Part shown: one piece after another, positions 14,418 to 20,011 of the stretch
Layout: each line of letters begins with the position of its first letter
Position numbering within the stretch: the stretch's first letter is position 1
NCBI GenBank assembly: GCA_965262315.1
Contig: CBDHFJ010000141.1
Coordinates: 1 to 20,011 of the forward strand
Direction of reading: 5' to 3'
Source: JBCCFK01 sp965262315
Lineage (GTDB): Bacteria > Actinomycetota > Acidimicrobiia > Acidimicrobiales > UBA8592
DNA: 20,011 nt
The notes under the pieces: generated by a model
Told to the model about the DNA's origin: nothing
What the model saw: the letters and a program-made list of their open reading frames with translations, nothing else
Databases searched by the model: none
Program-made: the position numbers and the translations under genes

Positions 14418-15187
14418 TGTCCACGCCCGTCCGCACCGCAACCGCCAACGGCATCACCACGGTCACCCTTGCCGACGTCGACAACAAGAACGCGCTGGGG
14501 TTCGCCCTCGTCGAGGGCCTCCGCGGCGCAATCGCGTTCGCCAACGCCGACCCGTCGGTTCGCGCCGTCGTGGTCACCAACGACGGCAACACGTTCTGCG
14601 CGGGGGCCAACCTGAAGGAGCGATCGGCCGAAGCCGACAAGACGTCGGACTCGAACGGCTTCGAGCGGCTCATGACCGAAATCATCGAGTCGCCGACGCC
14701 GGTCATCGCCAAGGTCGCCGGGCACGTGGTCGGCGGAGGGCTGGGCCTGGTGGCGTCGATGGACATCGCCATCGCGGCCGACGACACCAAGTTCGGTTTC
14801 ACCGAAGTCCGCCTCGGCGTGGCGCCCGCCATGATCTCGGTGGTTTGTCTGCCCAAGATGCGACGGGGCGAGGCGATGGAGGCGTTCCTGCGCGGCAACC
14901 GCTTCCCCGCCGCCCATGCGGCCGAGCTCGGACTGATCTCACGAGCGGTCGCACGCGAGGACCTCGATGCCGAAGTCGACGCCGTGCTGGCAGACGTGGT
15001 GCGCGGCGGACCGAACGCCCTCGCTGCGGCGAAGGCGCTGATCCGCGACGTTCCGGCCATGCCGATGGACGAAGCGTTCCGCTACACGTCCAAGCTGTCC
15101 GGCGACCTCTTCGCCTCCGATGAGGCTGCAGCCGGGATGAAGGCGTTCCTCGGGCGCGAGGACGCCCCCTGGGTCCCGAAGACCTGA
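14417..15187 (+). CDS. Enoyl-CoA hydratase/isomerase (crotonase) family protein
   Basis: Crotonase-fold acyl-CoA enzyme of 256 residues, the standard length. The CoA/oxyanion-hole segments are FCAGANLKE (60-68) and AGHVVGGGLGLVASMDIA (101-118). The second catalytic Glu is E130 in FGFTEVRLGVAPAMIS (126-141). The first catalytic Glu of classic hydratases (GGGCEL) is replaced by Gly (G110 in GGGLGL). This pattern and the TEVRLGVAPA segment recall LiuC/AtuE-type methylglutaconyl- or isohexenylglutaconyl-CoA hydratases, so a role in leucine or isoprenoid breakdown is possible but not certain. The ATG at 14417 shares its A with the upstream TGA, so translation is coupled to the frameshifted DinB-like gene. 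It converges with the ABM gene, with only three bases between the stop codons. Confidence 0.9.
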   Translation: MSTPVRTATANGITTVTLADVDNKNALGFALVEGLRGAIAFANADPSVRAVVVTNDGNTFCAGANLKERSAEADKTSDSNGFERLMTEIIESPTPVIAKVAGHVVGGGLGLVASMDIAIAADDTKFGFTEVRLGVAPAMISVVCLPKMRRGEAMEAFLRGNRFPAAHAAELGLISRAVAREDLDAEVDAVLADVVRGGPNALAAAKALIRDVPAMPMDEAFRYTSKLSGDLFASDEAAAGMKAFLGREDAPWVPKT

Positions 15188-15190
15188 TGC

Positions 15191-15502
15191 CTAGAGCGTG
15201 AGGCCCTTGGCGGCGACGGGGTCGAGCACACTGACCTCGGGCGGCGCCGACAGGTGCGAGCCCACCGCCTTCATCGCGGCACGCATGCCGTCGCCCTTGC
15301 CGTGGACGCCCAACGCATCCACGTCGGCGTACAGCTCGAAGAACCAGTACACGCCGGCCTCGTTGGGGTCCTTGTGGACCGAGTAGATCTCGAGGCCACC
15401 TTCCTCGTCGGCGGCCTTGATGCCTTCGTGCAGTGCAGCTTCCAGCGCCTCGGCGTTGTCGGGGTCACAGGTGAGCTTGGCGATGATGGTCTTCTTCGAC
15501 AT
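15191..15502 (-). CDS. Antibiotic biosynthesis monooxygenase (ABM) family, YgiN/quinol monooxygenase-like
   Basis: Protein of 103 residues with the dimeric ferredoxin-like ABM fold: a first strand TIIAKLTCDPD, the helix AEALEAALHEGIKAADEEGG, the central strands LEIYSVHKDPNEAGVYWFFELYAD, the helix MRAAMKAVGSHL and the C-terminal PPEVSVLDP. Members oxidise quinols or polyketides without a cofactor, or act as heme-degrading or stress proteins; the function here is open. The start is the ATG at 15502, because on the minus strand TACAGT (15515-15510) lies seven bases upstream and would give a leaderless transcript; upstream frame extension has no family likeness. It is an own-promoter gene and not clearly an operon member. 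Confidence 0.85.
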   Translation of the reverse strand: MSKKTIIAKLTCDPDNAEALEAALHEGIKAADEEGGLEIYSVHKDPNEAGVYWFFELYADVDALGVHGKGDGMRAAMKAVGSHLSAPPEVSVLDPVAAKGLTL

Positions 15503-15509
15503 GGGCCGG

Positions 15510-15515
15510 ACTGTA
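15510..15515 (-). promoter_or_regulatory. -10 element (TACAGT) of the ABM gene, likely leaderless
   Basis: This TANNNT match on the minus strand sits seven bases before the ATG at 15502. The gap CCGGCCC has no Shine-Dalgarno character. Confidence 0.6.
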
Positions 15516-15581
15516 GTGCCGAGCGCCGGCCCTGGCCGAGGCCGCCGATCCGAGCGGCGACCACCCGGCGCCAAAACGCCT

Positions 15582-15619
15582 CGTACCCCACTGCCGAGAG
15601 GGGACGGCGGTGGGGTACG
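15582..15619 (-). terminator. Hairpin with a following short T-run, downstream of the 36-aa ORF
   Basis: The arms 15583-15596 (GTACCCCACTGCCG) and 15605-15618 (CGGCGGTGGGGTAC) pair over 14 bp with one T-G wobble, plus the outer C15582-G15619, around an 8-base loop. On the minus strand the stem is followed by GAGGCGTTTTGG, a four-T run within about 10 bases. This fits a rho-independent terminator for a transcript that carries the small ORF and ends before the ABM promoter. Confidence 0.6.
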
Positions 15620-15685
15620 GGTCGGTTGTGTCTTGCGACTCCTCCCTGCGTGTCGACGGGCTGCACCGCCGGGCACCAGCACAGG

Positions 15686-15796
15686 TCAGACGACAGGCTT
15701 GGCGAGGGCGTCGATGTAGAGGCGAACGGTGCGGCCGTTCAGGTAGGCCGGCTGACCGGGCGTGCGGTTGACGATGGTGGGGATGGGGGCAGGCAT
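15686..15796 (-). CDS. 36-residue small protein of unknown function
   Basis: This short ORF starts MPAPIPTIVN and ends YIDALAKPVV; I do not recognise a family. Support for expression is strong. AAGGAG (complement of 15804-15809) lies seven bases before the ATG, and 32 of the 36 sense codons end in G or C, typical of real genes here. A GTACCCC-type terminator hairpin lies downstream. Upstream are a hairpin in the leader (15815-15836) and three 11-bp direct repeats (15871-15903). The sequence has no membrane segment and no Cys, and carries a mildly basic middle (NGRTVRLYI). It lies between DUF389 and ABM genes on the same strand, but its own signals suggest a separate transcript. Possible roles include a small regulatory protein, a precursor peptide or a leader peptide; none is shown. 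If non-coding, the same interval could be a structured small RNA. Confidence 0.65.
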   Translation of the reverse strand: MPAPIPTIVNRTPGQPAYLNGRTVRLYIDALAKPVV

Positions 15797-15814
15797 GTCG
15801 TTGCTCCTTCGTTG

Positions 15815-15836
15815 CACACCGCCGTGTTGCGGTGTG
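15815..15836 (-). promoter_or_regulatory. Inverted repeat in the leader of the 36-aa ORF
   Basis: CACACCGC (15815-15822) and GCGGTGTG (15829-15836) form a perfect 8-bp stem with a 6-base loop. It lies just 5' of the AAGGAG ribosome binding site on the minus strand, and could be an operator or an RNA hairpin in the leader. Confidence 0.55.
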
Positions 15837-15870
15837 ATCGTCACTCTGATGGACGCCGCCCTGCAAGGCT

Positions 15871-15903
15871 TGGAGACGACATGGAGAGTGCGTGGAGACG
15901 ACG
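15871..15903. promoter_or_regulatory. Three 11-bp direct repeats, response-regulator/SARP-like binding array
   Basis: The units are TGGAGACGACA (15871-15881), TGGAGAGTGCG (15882-15892) and TGGAGACGACG (15893-15903). TGGAGA is invariant and the period is exactly 11 bp, as in the direct repeats bound by PhoB/OmpR-type winged-helix regulators and SARPs. They lie upstream of the 36-aa ORF and downstream of DUF389, 75 bp from the small ORF start, where an activator would bind. Confidence 0.6.
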
Positions 15904-15961
15904 AATCCCCAGCTCAGGGGTCCGACCATTGCTCGACCGGCGGAGCGAAGACCGATGATCT

Positions 15962-17626
15962 TCAGGCTTCGGGCGTCGGCGTGCCGTCGGGGGTCGGGGT
16001 CGGCGTGGGAGTCGGTGTCGGCGTGGGAGTCGGTGTCGGCGTGGGAGTCGGGGTGGGGGTGGGCGCCGGCACCAGGAACTCGCGACGAGTGAAGAAGACC
16101 ACGATGTCGACGTCGTCGGGCAGCTCCTCTCGGAGAGCCGACTCCAGCCCGGACGGGTCGGGGCTCACGGTCCCGGTCACGTCCACGATGGCCGTCACCC
16201 CGTCGTAGCGCACCTCGGCGACCGTCACTTCCTCCTGGCCAGCGGCCCAGTCACGGGCGACACGTCGCAGGCGCTCGGTGACGTCGGCCAACGACTCGAC
16301 CCCGTCGTCGGGCAGGATCTGGGTGAGCGGGAGCCAGTTGACCTCGAGCTCGGGCCCGATGCCGAGCGAAGCCTCGAGTCGCTCGCCGAGGTCGTTGACC
16401 GACGGCGGCGCCACGGCCGACGACACGTCGACTCGCACCGAGTTGTCCCCGACCTGGAGGTGCTCGATCGCGTAGGCGCCATCACCGGCGGCGAGCCACT
16501 CGTTGACCACCCCCTCGATGTCGAGCGCCAGCAGCTCCTCCTCGGTCGGCTGAACCTCGACCTCGGGAGCGAGCTGGGTCTGAGTCCACCGGACCGTGAC
16601 CACCACGTCTCTCCCGAGGATCGTCCGCACCTCCTGTTCGAGCGCAAAGGTGGGCGGCGGCTCCTCGAAGCCCGAGACCGAGACCTGCACCGTCTCCTCG
16701 GCGATGTCGATGTTGTCGATCTGGTCCGCCGTCCCGCCGAGCCAGTTCTGGACCGCCGTCTCGATCGAACGCCGATCTCGGGCGTCGTCCGCCGCCTGGA
16801 AGCTGGCCAGGGTCAACGGGATCGCGGCGGCCAGCATCAGCGCGGCCGCAGCGACGCTGCCCATGATCACGGTGCCCGAGGTGTTCGCCAGGCGCCGCGG
16901 CGGCGCGAACCCGGTCACCACGAACACGATGACACCGGCGACGACGATGGCCGTCAGGTTCGTGGCGTAGAGGAGCAGGGCGCCCCTGGCCAGGTCGCTG
17001 CGTCCTGCCTCGAGGGTGATTCCGACCACACCCAGCGGCGGGACGAGGGCCACGGCGATGGCGACACCCGGCAGCGAGCTCGACAGGTCCGGACGAGCGG
17101 TCGCGTACGCACCGGCCGCGCCGGCCGCCAGCGCCACGATCAGGTCCCTCGCGTCCGGGCTGGTGCGGGCGATGACCTCGCTGGTCAACGGACCGTCCCG
17201 GAGGAACAGGGCGACGAACCACGACAGCGCAATCGCCCCCACCGACGCCACCACCAGGACCACGAGCGACCGCCGCAGCGGACCGCCGAGCGCCATCGTG
17301 AGCGATGCCGCAGTCCCCAGGACGGGCGTCATCAACGGCGCGAGCAACATAGCGCCGATCACCAGGGCCGCGGAGTTCGCCGACAGGCCCATGACGGCGA
17401 CCACGACCGACAGCACCATCATGAGCACGAAGTGCGTCATCCACCCCGACGAGGTTCGAACGGCGCACGCGTCCATCACCCGCCGACGGTTCTCGGGATC
17501 CATGCCCCGACGACGTTCGCTCCAACCGCGCGGGACGCCGGAGATCTCGGGCTCGTCGGGCGCGTCGGTGCCGACCCCAGCTCCGGGGCTGCCCTCTCCG
17601 CCGTCGGGGGTGGCTTCGTCGCTCAT
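15962..17626 (-). CDS. DUF389 multi-pass membrane protein with proline-threonine tail
   Basis: Protein of 554 residues. An acidic N-terminus (1-30) precedes a DUF389-type membrane core (about 60-275) with roughly six helices, including LSANSAALVIGAMLLAPLMT and AIAVALVPPLGVVGITLEAG. The soluble C-terminal part (288-516) appears to hold three related alpha/beta units: 288-350, 364-436 and 450-516. Each has a leading W-containing helix (NWL, EWL, DWA), a V-x-V-x-V strand, a Pro-rich turn, a helix with L...L and a closing hydrophobic strand. A tail of about a dozen TP pairs ends the protein (DGTPTPEA). Function of DUF389 proteins is unknown; some have been called hydrophobic-domain or transporter-like. 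The start is the ATG at 17626 (MSDEATPDGG), with the -10-like TACGCT on the minus strand 11 bases upstream; the frame beyond it overlaps the divergent VOC gene. Confidence 0.87.
   Translation of the reverse strand: MSDEATPDGGEGSPGAGVGTDAPDEPEISGVPRGWSERRRGMDPENRRRVMDACAVRTSSGWMTHFVLMMVLSVVVAVMGLSANSAALVIGAMLLAPLMTPVLGTAASLTMALGGPLRRSLVVLVVASVGAIALSWFVALFLRDGPLTSEVIARTSPDARDLIVALAAGAAGAYATARPDLSSSLPGVAIAVALVPPLGVVGITLEAGRSDLARGALLLYATNLTAIVVAGVIVFVVTGFAPPRRLANTSGTVIMGSVAAAALMLAAAIPLTLASFQAADDARDRRSIETAVQNWLGGTADQIDNIDIAEETVQVSVSGFEEPPPTFALEQEVRTILGRDVVVTVRWTQTQLAPEVEVQPTEEELLALDIEGVVNEWLAAGDGAYAIEHLQVGDNSVRVDVSSAVAPPSVNDLGERLEASLGIGPELEVNWLPLTQILPDDGVESLADVTERLRRVARDWAAGQEEVTVAEVRYDGVTAIVDVTGTVSPDPSGLESALREELPDDVDIVVFFTRREFLVPAPTPTPTPTPTPTPTPTPTPTPTPTPDGTPTPEA
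15999..16052 (-). repeat. 18-bp tandem repeat coding for TP pairs
   Basis: Three tandem copies of an 18-bp unit (GTCGGCGTGGGAGTCGGT at 15999-16016 and 16017-16034; the third, 16035-16052, ends in GGG). The unit encodes three Thr-Pro pairs on the minus strand. Copy number can vary without a frameshift. Confidence 0.85.
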
Positions 17627-17695
17627 GACCGGACCGCAGCGTACAACGGCGCGCCGGCTCGGAACGGCGCCCGCCACGACAACTACGGTGAGCGC
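17627..17695. promoter_or_regulatory. Divergent promoter region, DUF389 / VOC protein
   Basis: This 69-bp gap has TACGGT at 17684-17689 on the plus strand, six bases before ATG 17696 (leaderless VOC transcript). On the minus strand TACGCT lies 11 bases before the DUF389 ATG. Neither start has a Shine-Dalgarno sequence. An 8-bp palindrome GGCGCGCC lies between them. Confidence 0.5.
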
Positions 17696-18211
17696 ATGCG
17701 TGATCTGTGGGGGCCGGTCGGACAGCTCGGGTATGTGGTGCATGATCTCGAGGAGGCGGCGGCTCGCTGGGCCGAGACCACCGGGATCGGGCCGTGGCGG
17801 ATCCTGGGCGCGGTCGATCTGGACCACTTCACCTACGAGGCCGAGGCGAGCGCGGTCGAGATCGGAATCGCGCTCGCGTACTCGGGCGACGTCCAGATCG
17901 AGCTCATCCAGCAGTTCAACGACGCGCCCTCGATGTATCGCGACCTGCTCGACACCTACGGCGAGGGGGCCCAGCACGTCTGTTTCTACCCCGACGACTA
18001 CGACGCGGCCTTGGAGCACGCGCTGGCGAGCGGCATGACCGTCGGCCAGGAGGGTGCGCTGTGGGGCATCCGCTTCGCGTACCTGCGGGGTGAGGGCGGA
18101 CGAGTGATCGAACTCGCCGACCTCCCCGATCACGTCCGGGCCGGGAGGCAGGCCGGCATCGCAGAAGCGGCGTCATGGGACGGCGTCGACCCGGTCCGAA
18201 TTCGCAGCTGA
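17696..18211 (+). CDS. VOC-family (glyoxalase/bleomycin-resistance fold) protein
   Basis: Protein of 171 residues with two beta-alpha-beta-beta-beta modules of the vicinal oxygen chelate superfamily, closest in pattern to the Glyoxalase_4 group. The first module begins GPVGQLGYVVHDLEEAAARW (residues 6-25). Likely metal-ligand positions are in GYVVHDL, VQIELIQQ, AQHVCFYP and VIELADLP (His and Glu residues). Methylmalonyl-CoA epimerase and many ring-cleavage or lyase enzymes share this fold; the substrate here is unknown. The start is ATG 17696, supported by the -10-like TACGGT six bases upstream; the frame extends far upstream only as a shadow of the DUF389 gene. The C-terminus (AGRQAGIAEAASWDGVDPV) extends past the fold. 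Confidence 0.88.
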   Translation: MRDLWGPVGQLGYVVHDLEEAAARWAETTGIGPWRILGAVDLDHFTYEAEASAVEIGIALAYSGDVQIELIQQFNDAPSMYRDLLDTYGEGAQHVCFYPDDYDAALEHALASGMTVGQEGALWGIRFAYLRGEGGRVIELADLPDHVRAGRQAGIAEAASWDGVDPVRIRS

Positions 18212-18291
18212 GGGCACCGGAGCCGCCATCGACCCCGAGAATCTCGGGACACCGTTCGACCGGTTGGCCCACGTGGCGCCGTGGTACCGTC

Positions 18292-18316
18292 CGTTTGGGA
18301 CTTCCAGTCCCAAACG
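18292..18316. promoter_or_regulatory. Perfect 11-bp-arm inverted repeat, probable TetR autoregulatory operator
   Basis: The arms CGTTTGGGACT (18292-18302) and AGTCCCAAACG (18306-18316) are exact complements around TCC. The dyad starts one base after the -10-like TACCGT (18285-18290), so it covers the expected transcription start, the position for negative autoregulation by the TetR protein encoded downstream. A related half site, ACCAAACGT, occurs near 18364-18372. Confidence 0.7.
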
Positions 18317-18320
18317 AGGC

Positions 18321-18383
18321 GGGCCCCCGTCACGTACGAGACCGATGGTGGGAATCGGCTCGGACCAAACGTGACGGAGGCCC
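18321..18383. promoter_or_regulatory. Long imperfect inverted repeat with nested hairpin
   Basis: The arms GGGCCCCCGTCACGT (18321-18335) and ACGTGACGGAGGCCC (18369-18383) match at 14 of 15 positions across a 33-base loop. The loop itself contains CCGAT and ATCGG. In RNA this would be a tall leader hairpin in the TetR transcript; in DNA it could be paired binding sites. Confidence 0.5.
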
Positions 18384-18448
18384 GTCTCGACCGAAGATCG
18401 TCGCGCGTCACACGACGCCGCTCAAACGACACACGACGTCGCCCCCCC

Positions 18449-19225
18449 ATGACCGACCTGCCCACCCGACGCCGCCGAAGCCAGGACGAGACACGTCGCG
18501 CGCTCATCGATGAAGGACTCGAGCGACTCAGGGAGTCCGGCATGACGGTCGGGCTCGACGCGGTCAGCCTGGAGGACGCAATCGACACCACCGGCGTGTC
18601 GCGGACCTCGGCGTTCCGCCTGTGGCAGGGCGCGCCGGGCGGCCCGCAGCACGCGTACCGACGAGAAGTACTGACCGAGGCGATCGGAGCGCGCGACGAA
18701 GCCGGCGACGCGCTCCGTGACCGCGTGCTCGTCGCCGTCTCCGCCTTGGGCCCCGACCCCGAACCCTTCGACGTGTACCGAAAGATCGTCGAAGCCGCTT
18801 CGGACGCGAACTTGGAAGGCAACTCGGGGAACCCGGCGTGGCAGCTGGTGATCGCCCTGCATGCGGTGGTGTCGGCGACGCCCGAGGGGCACCGCGACCA
18901 GGAACTCACCGCCTGGCTCGACGAGGCCGAGCAGGCGTGGCGCCGATCCACGATCGAGGGCATCTACCGCCCGATGGCAACCCTCTTGCAGCTCCGGCCA
19001 CGTGAGCCGCTCACGATGGACGAGGCCCTCGAGTACCTGGTGCTCGCCGTCTCGTCCACCACCGAGGGCCTGTCGTCCAAGCTCGCCTTGCGTGGTGCAG
19101 CCGCCTACCTCACGGCGCCCATCCAGCGAGCCGGCGCGGACGGCGAGGTCCGACCGTGGTCCATGTTCGGCATCGTGCTCGACGCCCTGGTCCCCGCCTT
19201 CTTCCACCTCCCCTGGGAGGAGTGA
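18449..19225 (+). CDS. TetR/AcrR-family transcriptional regulator
   Basis: Protein of 258 residues, slightly long for the family. The basic N-terminus RRRRSQDETRRALIDEGLERL begins a TetR-type DNA-binding domain (about 6-60); the helix-turn-helix is DAVSLEDAIDTTGVSRTSAFRLW. The remainder is a helical ligand-binding and dimerisation domain, ending FFHLPWEE. The TetR assignment comes from the helix-turn-helix pattern and length; the ligand is unknown. I start it at ATG 18449 because the frame upstream (from GTG 18281) runs through the dyads and is Arg-rich nonsense. No Shine-Dalgarno sequence is visible, so translation may be weak or the true start may differ. The 25-bp inverted repeat at 18292-18316 is a likely autoregulatory operator. 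The target genes are not known; the VOC gene upstream is a candidate. Confidence 0.8.
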   Translation: MTDLPTRRRRSQDETRRALIDEGLERLRESGMTVGLDAVSLEDAIDTTGVSRTSAFRLWQGAPGGPQHAYRREVLTEAIGARDEAGDALRDRVLVAVSALGPDPEPFDVYRKIVEAASDANLEGNSGNPAWQLVIALHAVVSATPEGHRDQELTAWLDEAEQAWRRSTIEGIYRPMATLLQLRPREPLTMDEALEYLVLAVSSTTEGLSSKLALRGAAAYLTAPIQRAGADGEVRPWSMFGIVLDALVPAFFHLPWEE

Positions 19226-19275
19226 CGCGCCCGACCCGTCTGGGTCGCAGACCGCAGGCCGGCGCCGACCACCCT
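19226..19275. terminator. Short hairpin between convergent genes
   Basis: In this 50-bp gap CGACCC (19232-19237) and GGGTCG (19242-19247) form a 6-bp stem with a 4-base loop just after the TetR stop codon. No T-run follows; it is a weak terminator candidate. Confidence 0.35.
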
Positions 19276-20011
19276 TCAGACGCCGTCGACCACCACTGCC
19301 CCGAGCGCCACGAACCGCCAGGGCTTCCTGCCGTAGACGACGATGCGGCCGGTGAGGCTGGCGACGATCCGGCTCCCCCGGCCCAGCGAGACCATGGCGA
19401 ACGTTGCGGGATCGGCGTTCATGATGGCGTCGGGTTCGCCCACTCGGCCGTCCTCGATGGTGAGGGCTCCCGACTGGACGCGGTACGTGTAGTCGTTGCC
19501 TCCCCGAAATCGCAGGTGATAGATGCCGTCGGGGAGCTTCGCCACCTTCGCCGGGTCGACGAAGGCCGGCGCGATGCGCATCGAGGCGTCGACGACCGCG
19601 TTGCCCTGGCGACGATCGAACCCTCGCTTGGGCGCCCCCGTGAGCTCGCGCAGGTCGTTGCCGTGCATGGTCGCTTCGCTGAAGAGCGCCACGGCGAGGT
19701 TTCTGGCGGTGGTCTGCCGGCCGTACAACCAACGTGGCTCATCGAAGTCGTCGATGTCGGCCAGGAACGCTTCGATCTCGGCCTTGATCATCGTGGCCAG
19801 TGCGCTGAGGTCGCGTTCGGTGACATGTGCTCGAGCGGCGTTGGAGAAGGCGGACCAATCGGCGGGAGCGGTGAACTCGGCGCCGAGTTCGTGCTGCGTC
19901 CGGTACAGCGAGGGCAGGCAGGCGAGGTGTGCGCCCAGCTCGGCGACGGTCCAGTCGAGGTTGGGCACCTTGGCCGACCCGTCGACGCCGGTTCGCAGTT
20001 GTGCGCAGAAC
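19276..20011 (-). CDS. Maleylpyruvate isomerase-type mycothiol-dependent protein (5' end outside window)
   Basis: The frame is open to the window edge (reads FCAQLRTGVDGSAKVPNLDW before the GTG at 19968), so the N-terminus is missing and the GTG is probably internal. The N-terminal part is a DinB-like / MDMPI domain: VPNLDWTVAELGAHLACLPS with the His expected as a metal ligand, and ATMHGNDLRELTGAP with the second His region. The C-terminal part (IYHLRFRGGNDYTYRVQSGA through DPATFAMVSLGRGSRI) resembles an SCP2-like sterol-carrier fold, as often found in this family. The protein may use mycothiol for isomerisation or detoxification, but function is only inferred from the fold. Together with the gene at 13625 it is the second DinB-type gene in the window. 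It ends convergently with TetR. Confidence 0.85.
   Translation of the reverse strand, partial: FCAQLRTGVDGSAKVPNLDWTVAELGAHLACLPSLYRTQHELGAEFTAPADWSAFSNAARAHVTERDLSALATMIKAEIEAFLADIDDFDEPRWLYGRQTTARNLAVALFSEATMHGNDLRELTGAPKRGFDRRQGNAVVDASMRIAPAFVDPAKVAKLPDGIYHLRFRGGNDYTYRVQSGALTIEDGRVGEPDAIMNADPATFAMVSLGRGSRIVASLTGRIVVYGRKPWRFVALGAVVVDGV

Larger units (their letters stand above)
18212..18448. promoter_or_regulatory. Dyad-rich region upstream of the TetR-family gene
   Basis: No gene is apparent in this 237-bp gap. It contains a 15-bp palindrome CCCGAGAATCTCGGG (18234-18248); a -10-like TACCGT (18285-18290); a 25-bp inverted repeat (18292-18316); a long imperfect inverted repeat with arms 18321-18335 and 18369-18383 enclosing an inner CCGAT/ATCGG pair; and a 13-bp direct repeat CACACGACGCCGC / CACACGACGTCGC (18409-18421, 18430-18442) with a 21-bp period. 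The gene start has no ribosome binding site (a C run precedes the ATG). Confidence 0.6.

Noticed and set aside
15271..15666. Second small ORF on the minus strand starting at GTG 15666
   Set aside because: It runs through the terminator-like hairpin and out of frame through the ABM gene; no ribosome binding site and no coherent protein pattern.
15999..16052. CRISPR-like tandem repeat
   Set aside because: Repeats are contiguous with no spacers and encode a protein tail.
15762..16208. Plus-strand ORF with a long Gly-Val repeat
   Set aside because: It is the reverse complement of the Pro-Thr tail of the DUF389 gene, which has clear family support.

Overview
The window is about 20 kb of high-G+C DNA (roughly two thirds G+C or more, with G/C-rich third codon positions). 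It looks like the chromosome of an actinobacterium. Proteins of the mycothiol-dependent maleylpyruvate isomerase/DinB type, several acyl-CoA enzymes, TANNNT-type promoters set so that transcripts would begin at the start codon, and a form II CoxL operon all fit Actinomycetota. I favour the Acidimicrobiia, but that is inference. I see no insertion sequence, phage gene, CRISPR array, rRNA or tRNA.

Layout. (1) 1-1041 is the 3' part of an MFS transporter gene, convergent with (2) a NarL/LytS-type two-component pair on the minus strand (1053-2927). The kinase of that pair carries a one-base frameshift. (3) 3008-5159 is a divergent two-gene acyl-CoA dehydrogenase operon with a TetR-like palindrome in its promoter. 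(4) 5274-8078 holds a small secreted protein with TVE repeats, a strong hairpin, and an OmpR/MprA-type response regulator with its HAMP sensor kinase. (5) 8101-8907 (minus) is a fumarylacetoacetate-hydrolase-family enzyme, divergent from (6) a tightly overlapping three-gene molybdenum hydroxylase operon (small 2Fe-2S, large Mo and medium FAD subunits, 9098-12767). The large subunit has the form II motif AYRGAGR. (7) 12868-15187 holds an acyl-ACP thioesterase-like protein, a frameshifted TIGR03084/DinB-like protein and a crotonase. (8) 15191-17626 (minus) holds an ABM monooxygenase-like protein, a 36-residue small ORF with unusually rich control signals, and a DUF389 membrane protein with a proline-threonine tail. 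(9) 17696-19225 (plus) is a VOC protein and a TetR regulator behind a dense set of dyads. (10) The minus-strand gene at 19276-20011, cut by the window end, is a second maleylpyruvate-isomerase-like protein with an SCP2-like C-terminus.

How the genes fit together. Acyl-CoA dehydrogenases, the crotonase, the thioesterase and the FAH-family enzyme point to catabolism of acyl-CoA or ring-derived substrates. The Mo hydroxylase beside the FAH-family gene suggests hydroxylation followed by hydrolytic cleavage of an unknown compound. The two signalling systems bracket the acyl-CoA dehydrogenase operon.

Most unusual points. Two otherwise well-preserved genes are each broken by a +1 frameshift. A 36-codon ORF that is easily overlooked has a near-perfect ribosome binding site, G/C at 32 of 36 third positions, a leader hairpin, three 11-bp direct repeats upstream and a terminator-like hairpin downstream. 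Several promoters appear to drive leaderless transcripts. The DUF389 protein seems to carry three copies of one alpha/beta unit before its PT tail.
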